This document shows positions 47,558 through 57,372 of a stretch of DNA of 64,000 nt, one piece after another; within the stretch, counting starts at the first letter, position 1; each line of letters opens with the position of its first letter. Source of the stretch: Cliona cf. orientalis (taxonomy: Eukaryota; Porifera; Demospongiae; Clionaida; Clionaidae); the NCBI GenBank assembly GCA_963930775.1, contig OZ005690.1:11744411-11808410 (forward strand), read 5' to 3'. A program made the translations under genes and the position numbers. The notes beneath the pieces are model-generated. The model saw nothing but the letters and a program-made list of their open reading frames with translations. It did not search any database and was not told the origin of the DNA.

Positions 47558-48453
47558 CCTTGCATGGCTTTAATTGGATATCATTTCACATGAACAACTG
47601 ATACTCAACATTGCACAATAGACCTTTGCTAATTTGCTATGGAAACTATTTTTAACAATGCCAGTGGTCCTAGTAATTTTCTGTGCATGCTTGTGGTTGG
47701 AAAAAGGTGCCAACCACAGCACAAACCTATAGGAAAATTATTTTAATATCAACAACAGATCAGACTTGGTGTGGTACATTGATACTCATAGATCATTGTC
47801 ATTGCTAAACATTTTTGGTACGATTGAGGAAATTTTCCCCATACCACTATTTTACCTGACAGCACTGTGTATTAATTGGACAAGGGACACAACCTGCTTA
47901 GATCCCTAGCTGAGCTCTCATTAAGAAAGTAGTATATACACCCCTACCTTTTCCAGTTACTAATAGCTCATGCATGCGTATACATCACCCCAGTAGTATG
48001 TCCTGAAGGTCAGACTGGCCCACCATGCTGCTACAAATGGTTTGCAATAATGTTTGTAGAAACAACCTAGTACCACACTAAGCATAAAAATGTATACGCA
48101 TGGTACATGCATTTATATCTGTTACATGTTATAGTATACACCTACATGCATGTACTAGCTATAGGTTCATGCATGCCCCTGAAAGTAGCTCTCTACAACA
48201 TTATACCTAACCAAGAGCGCATAGTTCTTAATATGCGCTCTTGGCTAACTTAGCATGCTATTCTCATATTCAAACTAGTGGAATGTAAGTCATCAGTGAC
48301 AGTTGGGCACACATGTATAGAGGACGTACCACAGGGCTATAAATTGTCTCTTGTATGGATGAGCAAGATCATGGTGGGAATCAAATTTCAAGCAAGAGTT
48401 AATCTGAGAGCAAGCATGGGTGTGTGCAGATGAAATCTACTGAGTCAGAGCAG

Positions 48454-48748
48454 AGGAGGTAGGACAGGCTTGACCTTTGGCTAATAGTTCACTAATTAAA
48501 TCGCTAGTATATAGGCTTTCGTGAAGATTTTTAGAGGATATCGTTGCGATTTTCGAACTCAGCGCTATTGATTTAGTGGGGGAGCCCCTCTTTGTTAACA
48601 CTGTAGAGTATAATTTTTAGGTCTTTGGAATGTCAATTAGCCGCTTCAAAAATTGCAACGATATCCTCTAAAAAATTCCATGAAAGCCTCTACAAGCGAT
48701 TTAATTAGTGAACTATTAGCCAAAGGTCAAGCCTATCCTACCTCCTCT
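48454..48748. repeat. Foldback element with ~100-bp inverted arms
   Basis: The left arm carries AGGAGGTAGGACAGGCTTGA, CCTTTGGCTAATAGTTCACT and TTAGAGGATATCGTTGC. The right arm carries each in reverse complement, ending TCAAGCCTATCCTACCTCCT. Confidence 0.88.
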
Positions 48749-48974
48749 GGAGTCAGAGGAGCAGAGCTAGAGTGTTTTTGTGGTGTGTTGTGCAGAGATC
48801 TGAAACATGCCCAGGCAAGTTACAGCACTATGTGGTAATACATCTAGGTGTGAAACCACCATCACCACCCAGGTGGCAGTAGTAGTGGTTACCCCACTAG
48901 ATATGCTTGTGGGTGTCCGCTGATTTTCAGTACTAGGCTCACTAAACTTCTGAGCATGGTATAGCCACCTTAGC

Positions 48975-49066
48975 ATGCATACCCTAATCATGCATACCCT
49001 TACCACGCGTACCCTAATCACGCATACCCTAATCACATCACCTCTCACATATTCCAATTATCTCTC
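48975..49066. repeat. Minisatellite CATACCCTAATCA, left of the transposon
   Basis: Short tandem units GCATACCCTAATCATGCATA, CGTACCCTAATCACGCATA. The same type of unit continues right of the transposon, from 52157. Confidence 0.75.
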
Positions 49067-49289
49067 ATATGTGAACGCATGAAGTAGAAATCAGAAATTC
49101 GGTACAGGACTACATTTTGAGATATGGCCACTTAAAGTTTGACACTACTAAATTCTGGTGTTAAATAGTAATGCTTTCAGTACAATGTTTGCTATTGTAC
49201 ACTAACACTATACTATGATGTAATGAAATAATTACTAATTAATTAACCGATTACATCATGCTACAGAGGCTTTAAATAGAATGCGTTCT

Positions 49290-49392
49290 GTGCGAGTTCG
49301 TGCAGGCTCAGTTCAAGTTTGTGCGTGTTCTGGCAAGTTTGTGCGTGTGCTTGGCAAGTTTGTGCGTGTGCTTAGCAAGTTTGTGCAAGTTT
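49290..49392 (+). repeat. Short tandem repeat GGCAAGTTTGTGCGTGTGCTT
   Basis: About four 21-bp units, most regular between 49332 and 49386, directly before the start codon at 49419. It lies in the presumed promoter or 5' untranslated part of the transposon gene. Confidence 0.8.
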
Positions 49393-49418
49393 AGTCCACC
49401 GTGTTTGGCAAGCGTATA

Positions 49419-50349
49419 ATGGCCTCCAGGAAAGAGAAGCAGCGGCAGAATTATCTTGATGGAGTGGCCAGAAGACCACACTCGCACTCCAGAACTTTGA
49501 GAAGATCATTAGAAGGAGCAGCTGCTGCTTCTTCTGCCTCAACTTCCAGCATCTGTCCACAGTGCTATCCAGTCTTGGCCCGCTACATTAGCGTGTTCAA
49601 ATCAATGCAGCATTCAGGAACCGAGCTCAAGAAGAGAAAAAGATCCAACCCTTACCCGAAGAAACAGGATACCGAGTTTCAACACCATCGAGATATCACC
49701 AAGCAAAATGAGTGGCTTAGGTCGAATGTTTTTGATTCTCTAGGTAACCACACACACACACACACACACCACAATCTCTCTCACACACACACACTCACAC
49801 AAACTCACTCTCTCTCTCTCACACACACACACACACAGGCAACTACCTGTATTGCTCCAATTGCATCAAGGCTGCCTTCGGTATCTCAAACGACAGATTA
49901 GCTCGTCAAAGGAGCATCAAGCGTAAGCAGGCTCAGACTCCAATTTCTACTCATACTAAACTGGAGGTTGAGGAAGGTCGCCTAGGAGACTATGTCATCA
50001 TGCCTGCAGATATTGAAACGTCGTTCAAAATTTGGTGGAGAGGGCTTGATCCGTCAACGGTAGTGGATGTGAGGTATCCCCATGAACGACACGGAAATGC
50101 AGGGAGAACTTCCAACTCAGCCAAGACAAGCTTCCAGCAAGATTTCTTGGAATTTGTTGATCTGAACAGCCAGCCAAACGGCCGGTCAGCTGACTCGACA
50201 GGTCCAACTCGCTACTTCCTGCCGAAGTTTACCACCATTCAGACACCAAAGCCCAATGTATGTCACTACGAAGAACGTGTTCAAAGATCTGTAGTGGGAG
50301 AATTCAATAGGGCACAACGGGAAAGAGGTGGGCAACAACACACCATACG

Positions 50350-50424
<75 letters not shown>

Positions 50425-51684
50425 CCACACAAGCTCACTCAGTCACTCACTCTCACACACACACACACAGGTAGGGGGGAGTGCTCGAACAGTTCGTCTC
50501 ACAACTGGTTGAAGCTGCGTCCCAAGTTAGCGATCTGTCCTCACCAGATGGACTATTGCGACACGTGCAAGAAACGAAACGTGGAGATCCATGGAAAACA
50601 AACCACGGTCAATCGTCTACTCCAGTCTTGTACGGCTGATTCTGAGGAGGTGAAGAAGATAGACGAAGAGATTACTTCCCTCAAGCGTGATCTAGAGAAT
50701 CATCGACAACAGGCTGAGAAAGCTCACACGTACCACGTAGATGTAACAAAGCGTTGCAAGGCAGAGTGGGAGGAAATGGAGAAGCTAGAAGCTAAGTCAA
50801 TACTGAGCGATAGCGAGAAGCAAAGATTTGCAGTTCTTCGCAATGGCTTTAATCTTGTTATTTCAGCCGACTACCAGATGGCAAAGATAGTCCCTTATTG
50901 GGGTCTGACAGCTCAGCCCGGCTGTACCTACTATCTACAGAAATTAAGTCACGATGTGTTCGGTATTGTAGATCACTCTACTGGGAAATCTACAGTTTAC
51001 CTATTGGATGAACGCCTAGGGCCGAAAAACACAGACCACACTGTGTCATACATCACTGACTTCATCAACAAATGTGCACCATGGATCAAGCGTGTCCACT
51101 TGTTCCTGGATAATGCTTCGAGCACCAATAAAAATTTTTACACGATGGCTTGGGCTCATGAAATGGTACAACAGAGCAACCTTTCTTTCCTTCGAATATC
51201 GTTTCTTGTGGCAGGGCACACAAAGTTTGCCCCTGATCTTCTCTTTTCGAGTATCTCCCAATCCTACAACAGAAGTGACGTGTTTACTACACAGGAATTG
51301 AGTGAAATTGTCTCTGCACATGCAACAGCTGTTGTAGACGATGGACAGATTGTGTGCAATTGGAGAGATAAACTTACAAAGTATAGTAAACTACCAGGCA
51401 TTCGCTCTCTTCACGATTTTCTCTTCTTGAAAAATAGCGCTAGTAACACTGTAGTAGCCAAAGTAAGAAAGACGTGCTTCTCCAGCCCCTATGAGAACAC
51501 TACAATGCACATTGCTAGTGGTCGTGACATAAGTGAAGATGTCATCCCTGACCCTGATCGAGAAAATTATCTTGCCCTACACAAGATCAAAAGTCTGAGT
51601 GACTCAAAGATGAAGCATCTTCAGCAGATGTACAAAGACTTTGTGCCCAGGGACCGTTGTTTGCCCTTTATTACACTGCCATGA
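49419..51684 (+). CDS. DUF7869-like transposase-type protein, 675 aa, microsatellite introns
   Basis: Exons are 49419-49743, 49839-50327 and 50471-51684 (TGA); both introns are phase 1 and the total is 2,028 bp. The start gives MASRKEKQRQNYLDGVARRP. Cys pairs ICPQCYP and YLYCSNCIKAAFG suggest zinc binding. The middle (MDYCDTCKKRNVEIHG) leads into a coiled coil of about 55 residues. The C-terminal half reads LVISADYQMAKIVPYWG, DVFGIVDHSTGK, VHLFLDNASSTNKNFYTM and FLVAGHTKFAPDLLFSSI. This is the pattern of DUF7869 proteins, RNase H-like families found in mobile elements (family known; assignment by motif). The two Asp (ADYQ, LDNAS) are likely catalytic. Inverted ends flank it, so it is probably the mobilising protein. 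No stops or shifts: it may be active or recently active. Confidence 0.8.
49744..49838 (+). repeat. Intron 1 of the transposon gene: CA/TC microsatellite
   Basis: Between donor GTAACC and acceptor CACACAG the 95-bp intron is nearly all (CA)n with short (TC)n, for example CTCTCTCTCACACACACACA. The repeat itself supplies the pyrimidine tract. Confidence 0.85.
50328..50470 (+). repeat. Intron 2 of the transposon gene: CA/TC microsatellite
   Basis: Donor GTGGGC, acceptor ACACACACAG, with long (CA)n and (TC)n between (about 50349-50421 and 50453-50470). A third block of the same type lies 3' of the gene at 51840-51935. Confidence 0.85.
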
Positions 51685-52156
51685 AGGATCATTGTGTCGA
51701 TTAATTTTTATGAGTGTTGTGCCATGCATTAATGTTGTCTAAAATTGTTAATATTGTGTGTATTGTGTTGCTGTTGTATGGTGAAAGTTAAAGACTCTTT
51801 GACCCATTAAATTTCTAACAGTAACTGTTGAAATCACCCGCGCACACAATCTCTCTCTCACACACACACACCACACAATCTCTCACACACACACACAAGC
51901 TCTCGCTCTCACACACACACACACACCCAGCTTTCTCTCAAGGTGAAAGTTCAAATTTGACTTATTCCTATAGTGCAATAACAATGGTACAGTATGAATG
52001 CGGTTTATATTCTACTTAATGCAATAAAAACTATAAGTCAAAATGCATCAAAATTTTGATACAAGGTAACTAAGGTACCAGACTACCTATCTACAGAAAA
52101 AAAAAATTTTCGCGCATCGCACGCAAATTCCGATTTCTACTTCATGCGTTCACATA

Positions 52157-53060
52157 TACATACCTTAATCACTTCACATGCAATGTCATACACACACAAG
52201 CACTGGTATGCACATACATATACACATATCATAATCATTTCATATCTTTAACACATACCCCATGCAACCACTCACATCTCTCATACACATACCCATCTCA
52301 CTGTGTGTCATATACTGCCCTATTACTTCATTTCTCATACCCTAACTACACATACCCTAATCACATCACCTCTCATATATTCCAATCCCTGTCACTTTAT
52401 CCCTTATATACATACCTTAATCACTTCATGTTGTCATGCACATACCCCAATCACAAGCACTGGTACACACATACACCATACATATATCCTAATCATTTCA
52501 TGTCTTAAGCTCATACCCCATGCAACAATTCGCATCTCTCACACACATACCCATCTCACTACTGTGTGTCATATTATACTACAATTGTGTACTGCCCTAT
52601 TACTTCATTTCTCATGTACTTTTACTAAAACTTGCAATGCTCAAGTGAAAAGTGTCAGCTGATAAGAGTTGTAGAGTGCCTAATTTAATATGTGACCACA
52701 ACTTGCCTTTGATCCGTGCACAAGTGCTGCGCTTCAGTGAACAACTAATTCAGTTATAGTAGTACACTGTTTGGCAGCTAGTGCACACTTGATTTTTGCA
52801 TGTTTTGGTAAAAGTACAGTATATACCCTAATTACTTCATCTCTTATACATATATTTCATCCCCACTCATCTCTCATATATACTGCCCTATTACTTCATT
52901 TCTCATACACATACCCTAATCATTTATAATTATGTCCTGATCACTTCATCCCTCTCATACAAAAATGCGCATCTCATTCCCACCCACTGATCACTTCATC
53001 ATAATATTATTATGCATACTCCCATCACATTACCCATTTCATCTTCTATGCACCGTAATC
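52157..53060. repeat. Degenerate minisatellite CATACCCTAATCACTTCATC
   Basis: About 0.9 kb of variants of CATACCCTAATCACTTCATC and CTCATACACATACCC, with irregular spacing. Units diverge strongly, so it is old. A short relict is also seen at 54325-54375. It contains CCCTAA, but not as a plain telomere repeat. Confidence 0.7.
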
Positions 53061-53112
53061 ATAATACGATGTACTAAGTCACTACAGTAAACTCCCATAG
53101 AGAAGTAGGCAA

Positions 53113-53565
53113 TACCGTATAGCGGGAAATTTTCGTTGGTGCTAATTTTCGTATGATTGACCAAAGCACCCTTAGAATAAATTTTTGTATTTTTTAATTT
53201 CGTATGCTTGTAGTGTAAGACTGCGCGCATGCGCAGCTCGCAATGCTAGCTAGGCCACGCCCGATTGCTTGACAATGGCATCTTGTCGATTGAAGCGATG
53301 GTGAGAGGTTACCATGAGTCTACAAGAGTATTTGGACTGCTGCCGTTGGCGAAGAATTCGAAGCCTTGGCAAAGAACCGATACCGAGATATCGTTAGCAC
53401 CTGCAGCTGCGCTAGCGACTGCGTGTGGTGTAGGTCAAAGGTCACGCTCGCTGGAAAAAAAATTTCGTAGGTTTAAATTTTCGTAATTTTTATTTTCGTA
53501 TAAGGGATGGAGCATACGAAATATACGAAAATTAGCACCATACGAAAATTTCCCGCTATACGGTA
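53113..53565. repeat. MITE-like element, TACCGTATAGCGGGAAATTT ends
   Basis: TACCGTATAGCGGGAAATTT mirrors AAATTTCCCGCTATACGGTA exactly, followed by TTCG and GTGCTAATTTTCGTATG mirroring CATACGAAAATTAGCAC. It is 453 bp. A frame at 53265-53486 inside shows no known domain. Confidence 0.93.
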
Positions 53566-54152
53566 ATTCTTGTATCTAACAGTGCAAGTATAATCGCTCA
53601 CTGATTGGCTACGGTGTTAATTTAATTACAGCTTGCACCTAATCACGTGCTGATTGGGTAAAATCACCCTTCGTTTTGTTAGTACAGCTGCAAGGTCAAG
53701 AAGAAAGCCACGAAACCTGCTGATGCTACACAAGCTCTACAAAGCACCCCTTCACCTTGTGGGGGTAGCCAGGCTTCTATTTACTTAGTGGACCTATACT
53801 ACTGCTAGTGGTCCAGGGACGGCGGAAGCATTTTCGCGCGCCGCGAAATTTTACAATTTTAATTATATTCATGGCCATGACGTCATCAATATAGTACCGC
53901 TGTGGTACGCACACTTGCCTATAGCGCGCCTAGCGCCTGCATTCGACAGTGCAGTGCACAGGCACCCGCATGCGCGAAATCATCCAACGTGGCTACGCCC
54001 CTCATTTTTAACTGTGGGCTGGCTCTATGAATAAATTATCCTGCCAAAAAAGTGGTCCGGCCAAAACCGGACCAGCCGGACCGGCAGCGCCGCCCCTGTG
54101 GTCTGTTAGTCAAGTAGATAGGCGTCCTTACATAAGTGCTTCATATGATTAG

Positions 54153-54323
54153 TAATTGATCACATCCTTCTGAGTGCAATTTGGAAATAATCACACTCGT
54201 AACTGCCACTTGTAAAGCAATTTAAATTGCACTTGGCTTCACTTCATGCAATTTCAAGCTTTCCAACTGGCAGTTACTCGTGTGATTATTTCCAAATTGC
54301 ACTCAGAAGGATGTGATTAATTA
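54153..54323. repeat. Foldback element, TAATTGATCACATCCTTCTG ends
   Basis: CACATCCTTCTGAGTGCAAT and TTGGAAATAATCACAC on the left are mirrored by GTGTGATTATTTCCAA and ATTGCACTCAGAAGGATGTG on the right. The centre also pairs (GCAATTTAAATTGC). Confidence 0.93.
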
Positions 54324-54820
54324 TTCTAATCACTTCATCTCATCGATCCCTCCTATACATACCCAATCACATACACTTTGAGCTGCCCACTTTAGTCCTT
54401 TATTTATTCCCCTCAATGCGTGCCCATAATAATTCTTTGATAGCCGTAAGACATAGATATTGTAGTATATTTCCCCTAGGGTATATACCTCATTCCCAGG
54501 CCCTATATTCCCAGCTATTCAATGTTGCATGCAAAGACAACATCAGGGAGACTGGGGACGAGGCTACCCTAGGATAAGTTGTTAAGTGGCCTACGCATGG
54601 CCTGGAAACATGAAAAGGAATAATAGACTTACAAGAGGGAAATAAACATAGTAGTAATGAGCTAGGGGTGTGGCCATGGGATTGTTTGAATCCACTGTCA
54701 TGTTAATTAAAGTGAGCTAACTGGTTTCCTATAACTTCTAGGAGTCTCTCTATAGTTCTCTCCCTCACCCCCCCCCCCCAACCCCCCTTCTGAATGTGTG
54801 TTAAGTTGCCATATATGCAT

Positions 54821-55157
54821 CAGTGGAGTAGGAACCGGAGGGGCCGGGGGGGCCAGTGGGCCCCCCCCCCCAATCCTGTAGAAGGGGGGCCCTGGCCCCT
54901 CCAATAAAAGGGTGGATAGCTAATTATACTTAGCAAGGATAGAAGACCAGAAAGTTTTAGCTTATTATTAGGATAAGGTCTCAAAATTAATGTCTAATTT
55001 TTAGCATACTGATTAATGTCAGTAACATGTATTAAAAAAGGTAGGCTTTTAGAAACTAGCCGCTATGACTAATTTACGTCCCTGCATCGCGCATGACCAA
55101 GTACCTTGGGCCCCCCCCCCCCCCCCCCCCAATGTACAATTGCTTCCTACTCCACTG
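54821..55157. repeat. MITE-like element, CAGTGGAGTAGGAA ends
   Basis: CAGTGGAGTAGGAA at the left, TTCCTACTCCACTG at the right, an exact inverse. Poly-C/G tracts lie near both ends, as in the elements at 31886 and 37450. Confidence 0.9.
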
Positions 55158-55603
55158 TGCATCACATGATAGCATTAATTAGACAATTAACTGCACAATG
55201 TCACATGTAGATCATGTAAAGAAAAACATTTTCTAGTGATACCCTGTCAATTAATTACACCTCCAACTATTAACAACACCGTTTGGAATCATTAAAATTG
55301 CATTAGCTGACCATCAAGAATTAATATAAAGTGGCTAAATATCCATAAAGAAAGTAATTAAAATTTTATAGCTTATACCGTCAGGAAGTAATTATTGGTC
55401 TTCCGTGGGGGTGTATCCTTTATTAATGGAAAAGCCCAATAATGGTTTTGCACACACGTACTATAGACGAGTCGATTTTAGACGCGCGACTGTATCACTG
55501 TATGTACCGTGCGTGCGTGCATTTAGCGATGGAAACCGTGTCATAGTAAGCCTATAGTCTGTCCTTATACTATTTGTGGTCTCTTTTATATCTAGCTATA
55601 TAG

Positions 55604-55785
55604 ATGTTATAGGTTACCATTACATGGAGATTTTGGCCTGTCCTGCCGACTGATACTCACTACTAAGGTATGGAGAATGGTGAATGGTATCTTTAAGGAA
55701 AGGATTGATGAATTAGGATCCTTTAGCTCAGTGACTGTGTTTGCTGTGCCATCAATTCTATTCTTCATTAATTGCTGGTTTTCTG
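55604..55785 (+). pseudogene. Fragment of sushi 2 and membrane-span exon of the receptor family
   Basis: It matches 39820-40065 in pieces: ATAGGTTAC, ATTTTGGCCTGTCCTGC, TGATACTCACT, GGAGAATGG and TCAGTGACTGTGTTTGCTGT then ATCAATTCTATTCTTCATT. Large internal deletions and stops leave no function. It ends abruptly where the opposite-strand fragment begins. Confidence 0.75.
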
Positions 55786-56175
55786 CACTTCCGTTCCATT
55801 CAAGTATCTGTTCACTGAGTCAATTACTAACGTAGAAATCAAGGGTAGCATTCCCTGACTGGAAGTTCTCATAAAGGTGAAAGTTGTTGAATTATTCCGT
55901 CGATATTCCTGAAAGACACCGGCCCTGTTCATTACCCACAGTGAAAACCCACCTTGAGAAGCTCCGACTGGAACTGCATGTCAGTTCAAGTGGATCTCCT
56001 ACTCTGCAAACTGGGGCCACAGATATAGGAGACAATGTCACCATACCTACAACCATAGTGATGGAGGTTACTACAGTCATTACCTCTAGAAAATTATACC
56101 TGTTGTACTGATTTCACAATCACCAATAATCAATATCAAAGATAACAAATATTTAAGTAAAAACGACTTCTCCAT
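55786..56175 (-). pseudogene. Broken receptor: signal exon plus damaged Ig exon
   Basis: On minus, 56100-56175 is a signal-peptide exon (MEKSFLLKYLLSLILIIG) with a phase-1 donor GTATAAT. A 53-bp intron follows, and the Ig exon starts at 56046 (GMVTLSPISVAPVCRVGD, LELTCSSSRSFSRWVF). A stop follows GISTE. In another frame the rest is recognisable (RTSSQGMLPLISTLVIDSVN, then LNGTEV), equivalent to the paralogue at 42188-42556, with the middle deleted. The Ig exon ends head-on against the plus-strand fragment at about 55785. Confidence 0.75.
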
Positions 56176-56511
56176 AACTGCTCTCGCGCTATTGCGCAGA
56201 AATGGTAATGGTCGCCATCTGGAAATGTGATTCCAATGGCTGTAATTTCTGCCTCATTGTAATTATAATTAATCGTAATTTCGTTATTTATTTACAGCTG
56301 CTTTCGTGGAACTGTGGCCATGGGTATAACTGAGGATAGCCATACTGCGTTTGCATAAACAATTTTACTGTTACAGCTGTTTGCTTCTTGGATGATAGCT
56401 GGAATATTGGATGAGTTTTGTTCAATATTTATATGATAAACCTAAGCAAAAAAATAATATCATCCCCACTTGTATCATTAGCTTTGGATATATTTTACTA
56501 TAATATTATCT

Positions 56512-56580
56512 GTGGAGTAACCTAAGAAGATCATGAAACAAAGCGATACTCTATGCTGGTCCCTCGCACTGGTCTGATGA
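56512..56580 (-). pseudogene. Dead copy of the first exon of the receptor at 43737-46165
   Basis: GCGAGGGACCAGCATAGAGT, ATCGCTTTGTTTCAT and ATCTTCTTAGGTT match 46087-46147. The start codon part is lost (TCATCAGACCAGTG replaces it), and the donor is not conserved. The copied promoter module lies just upstream on minus. Confidence 0.8.
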
Positions 56581-56649
56581 CCCCCACTGTATATTAATTA
56601 TGGTACGTACTGAGACTGAGGATGGGTAATGGTCATCATCCCTGTTAAC

Positions 56650-56910
56650 GCTCAGTAACTTTGCACTACTGACAAGGAGTTAGGTGGTACCGGTAATTGA
56701 CTGTGCACACAACGTGTTGTTTACTACATGTTACTAATTATGCAGCGCAGGTTCAATATGGAAAGGGTCGTCAAGGTAGTAACATCTTTGCACTACTGAC
56801 AAGGAGTTAGGTGGTAATTGACTGTGCACACACGTGTTGTTTACTAGACTAATTACACTATGCAGCACAGGTCCAATAATAATATGGAAAAGGTCGTCAA
56901 GGTAGTAACA
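56650..56910 (-). promoter_or_regulatory. Tandemly duplicated TTTGCACTACTGACAAGGAG module
   Basis: Two copies (about 56656-56783 and 56784-56910) each run TTTGCACTACTGACAAGGAG, TTAGGTGGT, AATTGACTGTGCACAC, CGTGTTGTTTACTA, then ATGCAGC, CAATATGGAAA and GGTCGTCAAGGTAGTAACAT. They lie upstream of the dead first exon. It is either a duplicated promoter or part of a dispersed repeat that these genes happen to carry. Confidence 0.55.
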
Positions 56911-57372
56911 TTGTCACCACACCTGCATGCTTTGATAAGTAATTATTTGCTTTATAGGCTGTATGCAATTGTGCCTATATAAATTATAGCTACATGTAGT
57001 AACACTTTTAATAGTCATAGTCAATGATCATACAGATATTCTAGATGCATACAGAGACTCCATAATGATAGACATTATACATGCACAAATTAGTGGATCA
57101 TCATCGGCTAAAATTATACACAACGTTACGTATGTACACATCCCCTCTGAAGTACCGGTATAAATTATTATAGTTCCAGTGTGTTCTGGAGTTGATGTGC
57201 ATGTTTAACCAGTAACTTAGGAAGTTTTGAAAATCATGATAAATAATATAACAGAGTTACTGTAGATACCTAATAATATAAATATTATCAGATTCTATAC
57301 TATGATAAGTAATATTCAGTTCTTAATTGTGACACTGCTATGATAATGATTATGGATCCCTTGGAAAATAAT

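Larger units (their letters stand above)
46257..48974. other. Gene-poor region with hairpin elements
   Basis: Apart from the hairpins at 46624, 47446 and 48454 and a related TTTTCCATTAATGAATGATA end near 46266, no coding or RNA gene is recognised. Frames are 60-85 codons and do not resemble proteins. Confidence 0.5.
49068..52156 (+). mobile_element. DNA transposon with ~30-bp inverted ends and DUF7869-like gene
   Basis: The left end TATGTGAACGCATGAAGTAG continues AAATCAGAAATT. The right end is its reverse complement, CTACTTCATGCGTTCACATA preceded by CAAATTCCGATTT, with few mismatches. The only gene inside is the spliced 675-codon one at 49419-51684. Satellite of CATACCCTAATCAC type flanks both ends, so the element lies inside that array. 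No clear target-site duplication is seen. Confidence 0.72.
53566..55603. other. Repeat-rich intergenic region
   Basis: Besides the hairpins listed (54153, 54821) it has a CG-rich stretch at 53805-54110 resembling a dispersed element (GACGGCGGAAGC ... CGGCAGCGCCGCC), a CCTGGGGACGAGGCTA-type short element near 54480-54575, and C runs at 54769 and 55111. No genes recognised. Confidence 0.45.

Noticed and set aside
48975..49066. CRISPR-like direct repeats (also the 85-bp and 21-bp arrays)
   Set aside because: Units are contiguous or irregular with no unique spacers, and the genome is eukaryotic by its introns.
50025..50392. Minus-strand frame with poly CV repeats
   Set aside because: It is the antisense of the CA microsatellite intron and the transposase exon.
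52157..53060. Interstitial telomere array
   Set aside because: CCCTAA occurs, but inside longer irregular units without tandem 6-bp repeats.
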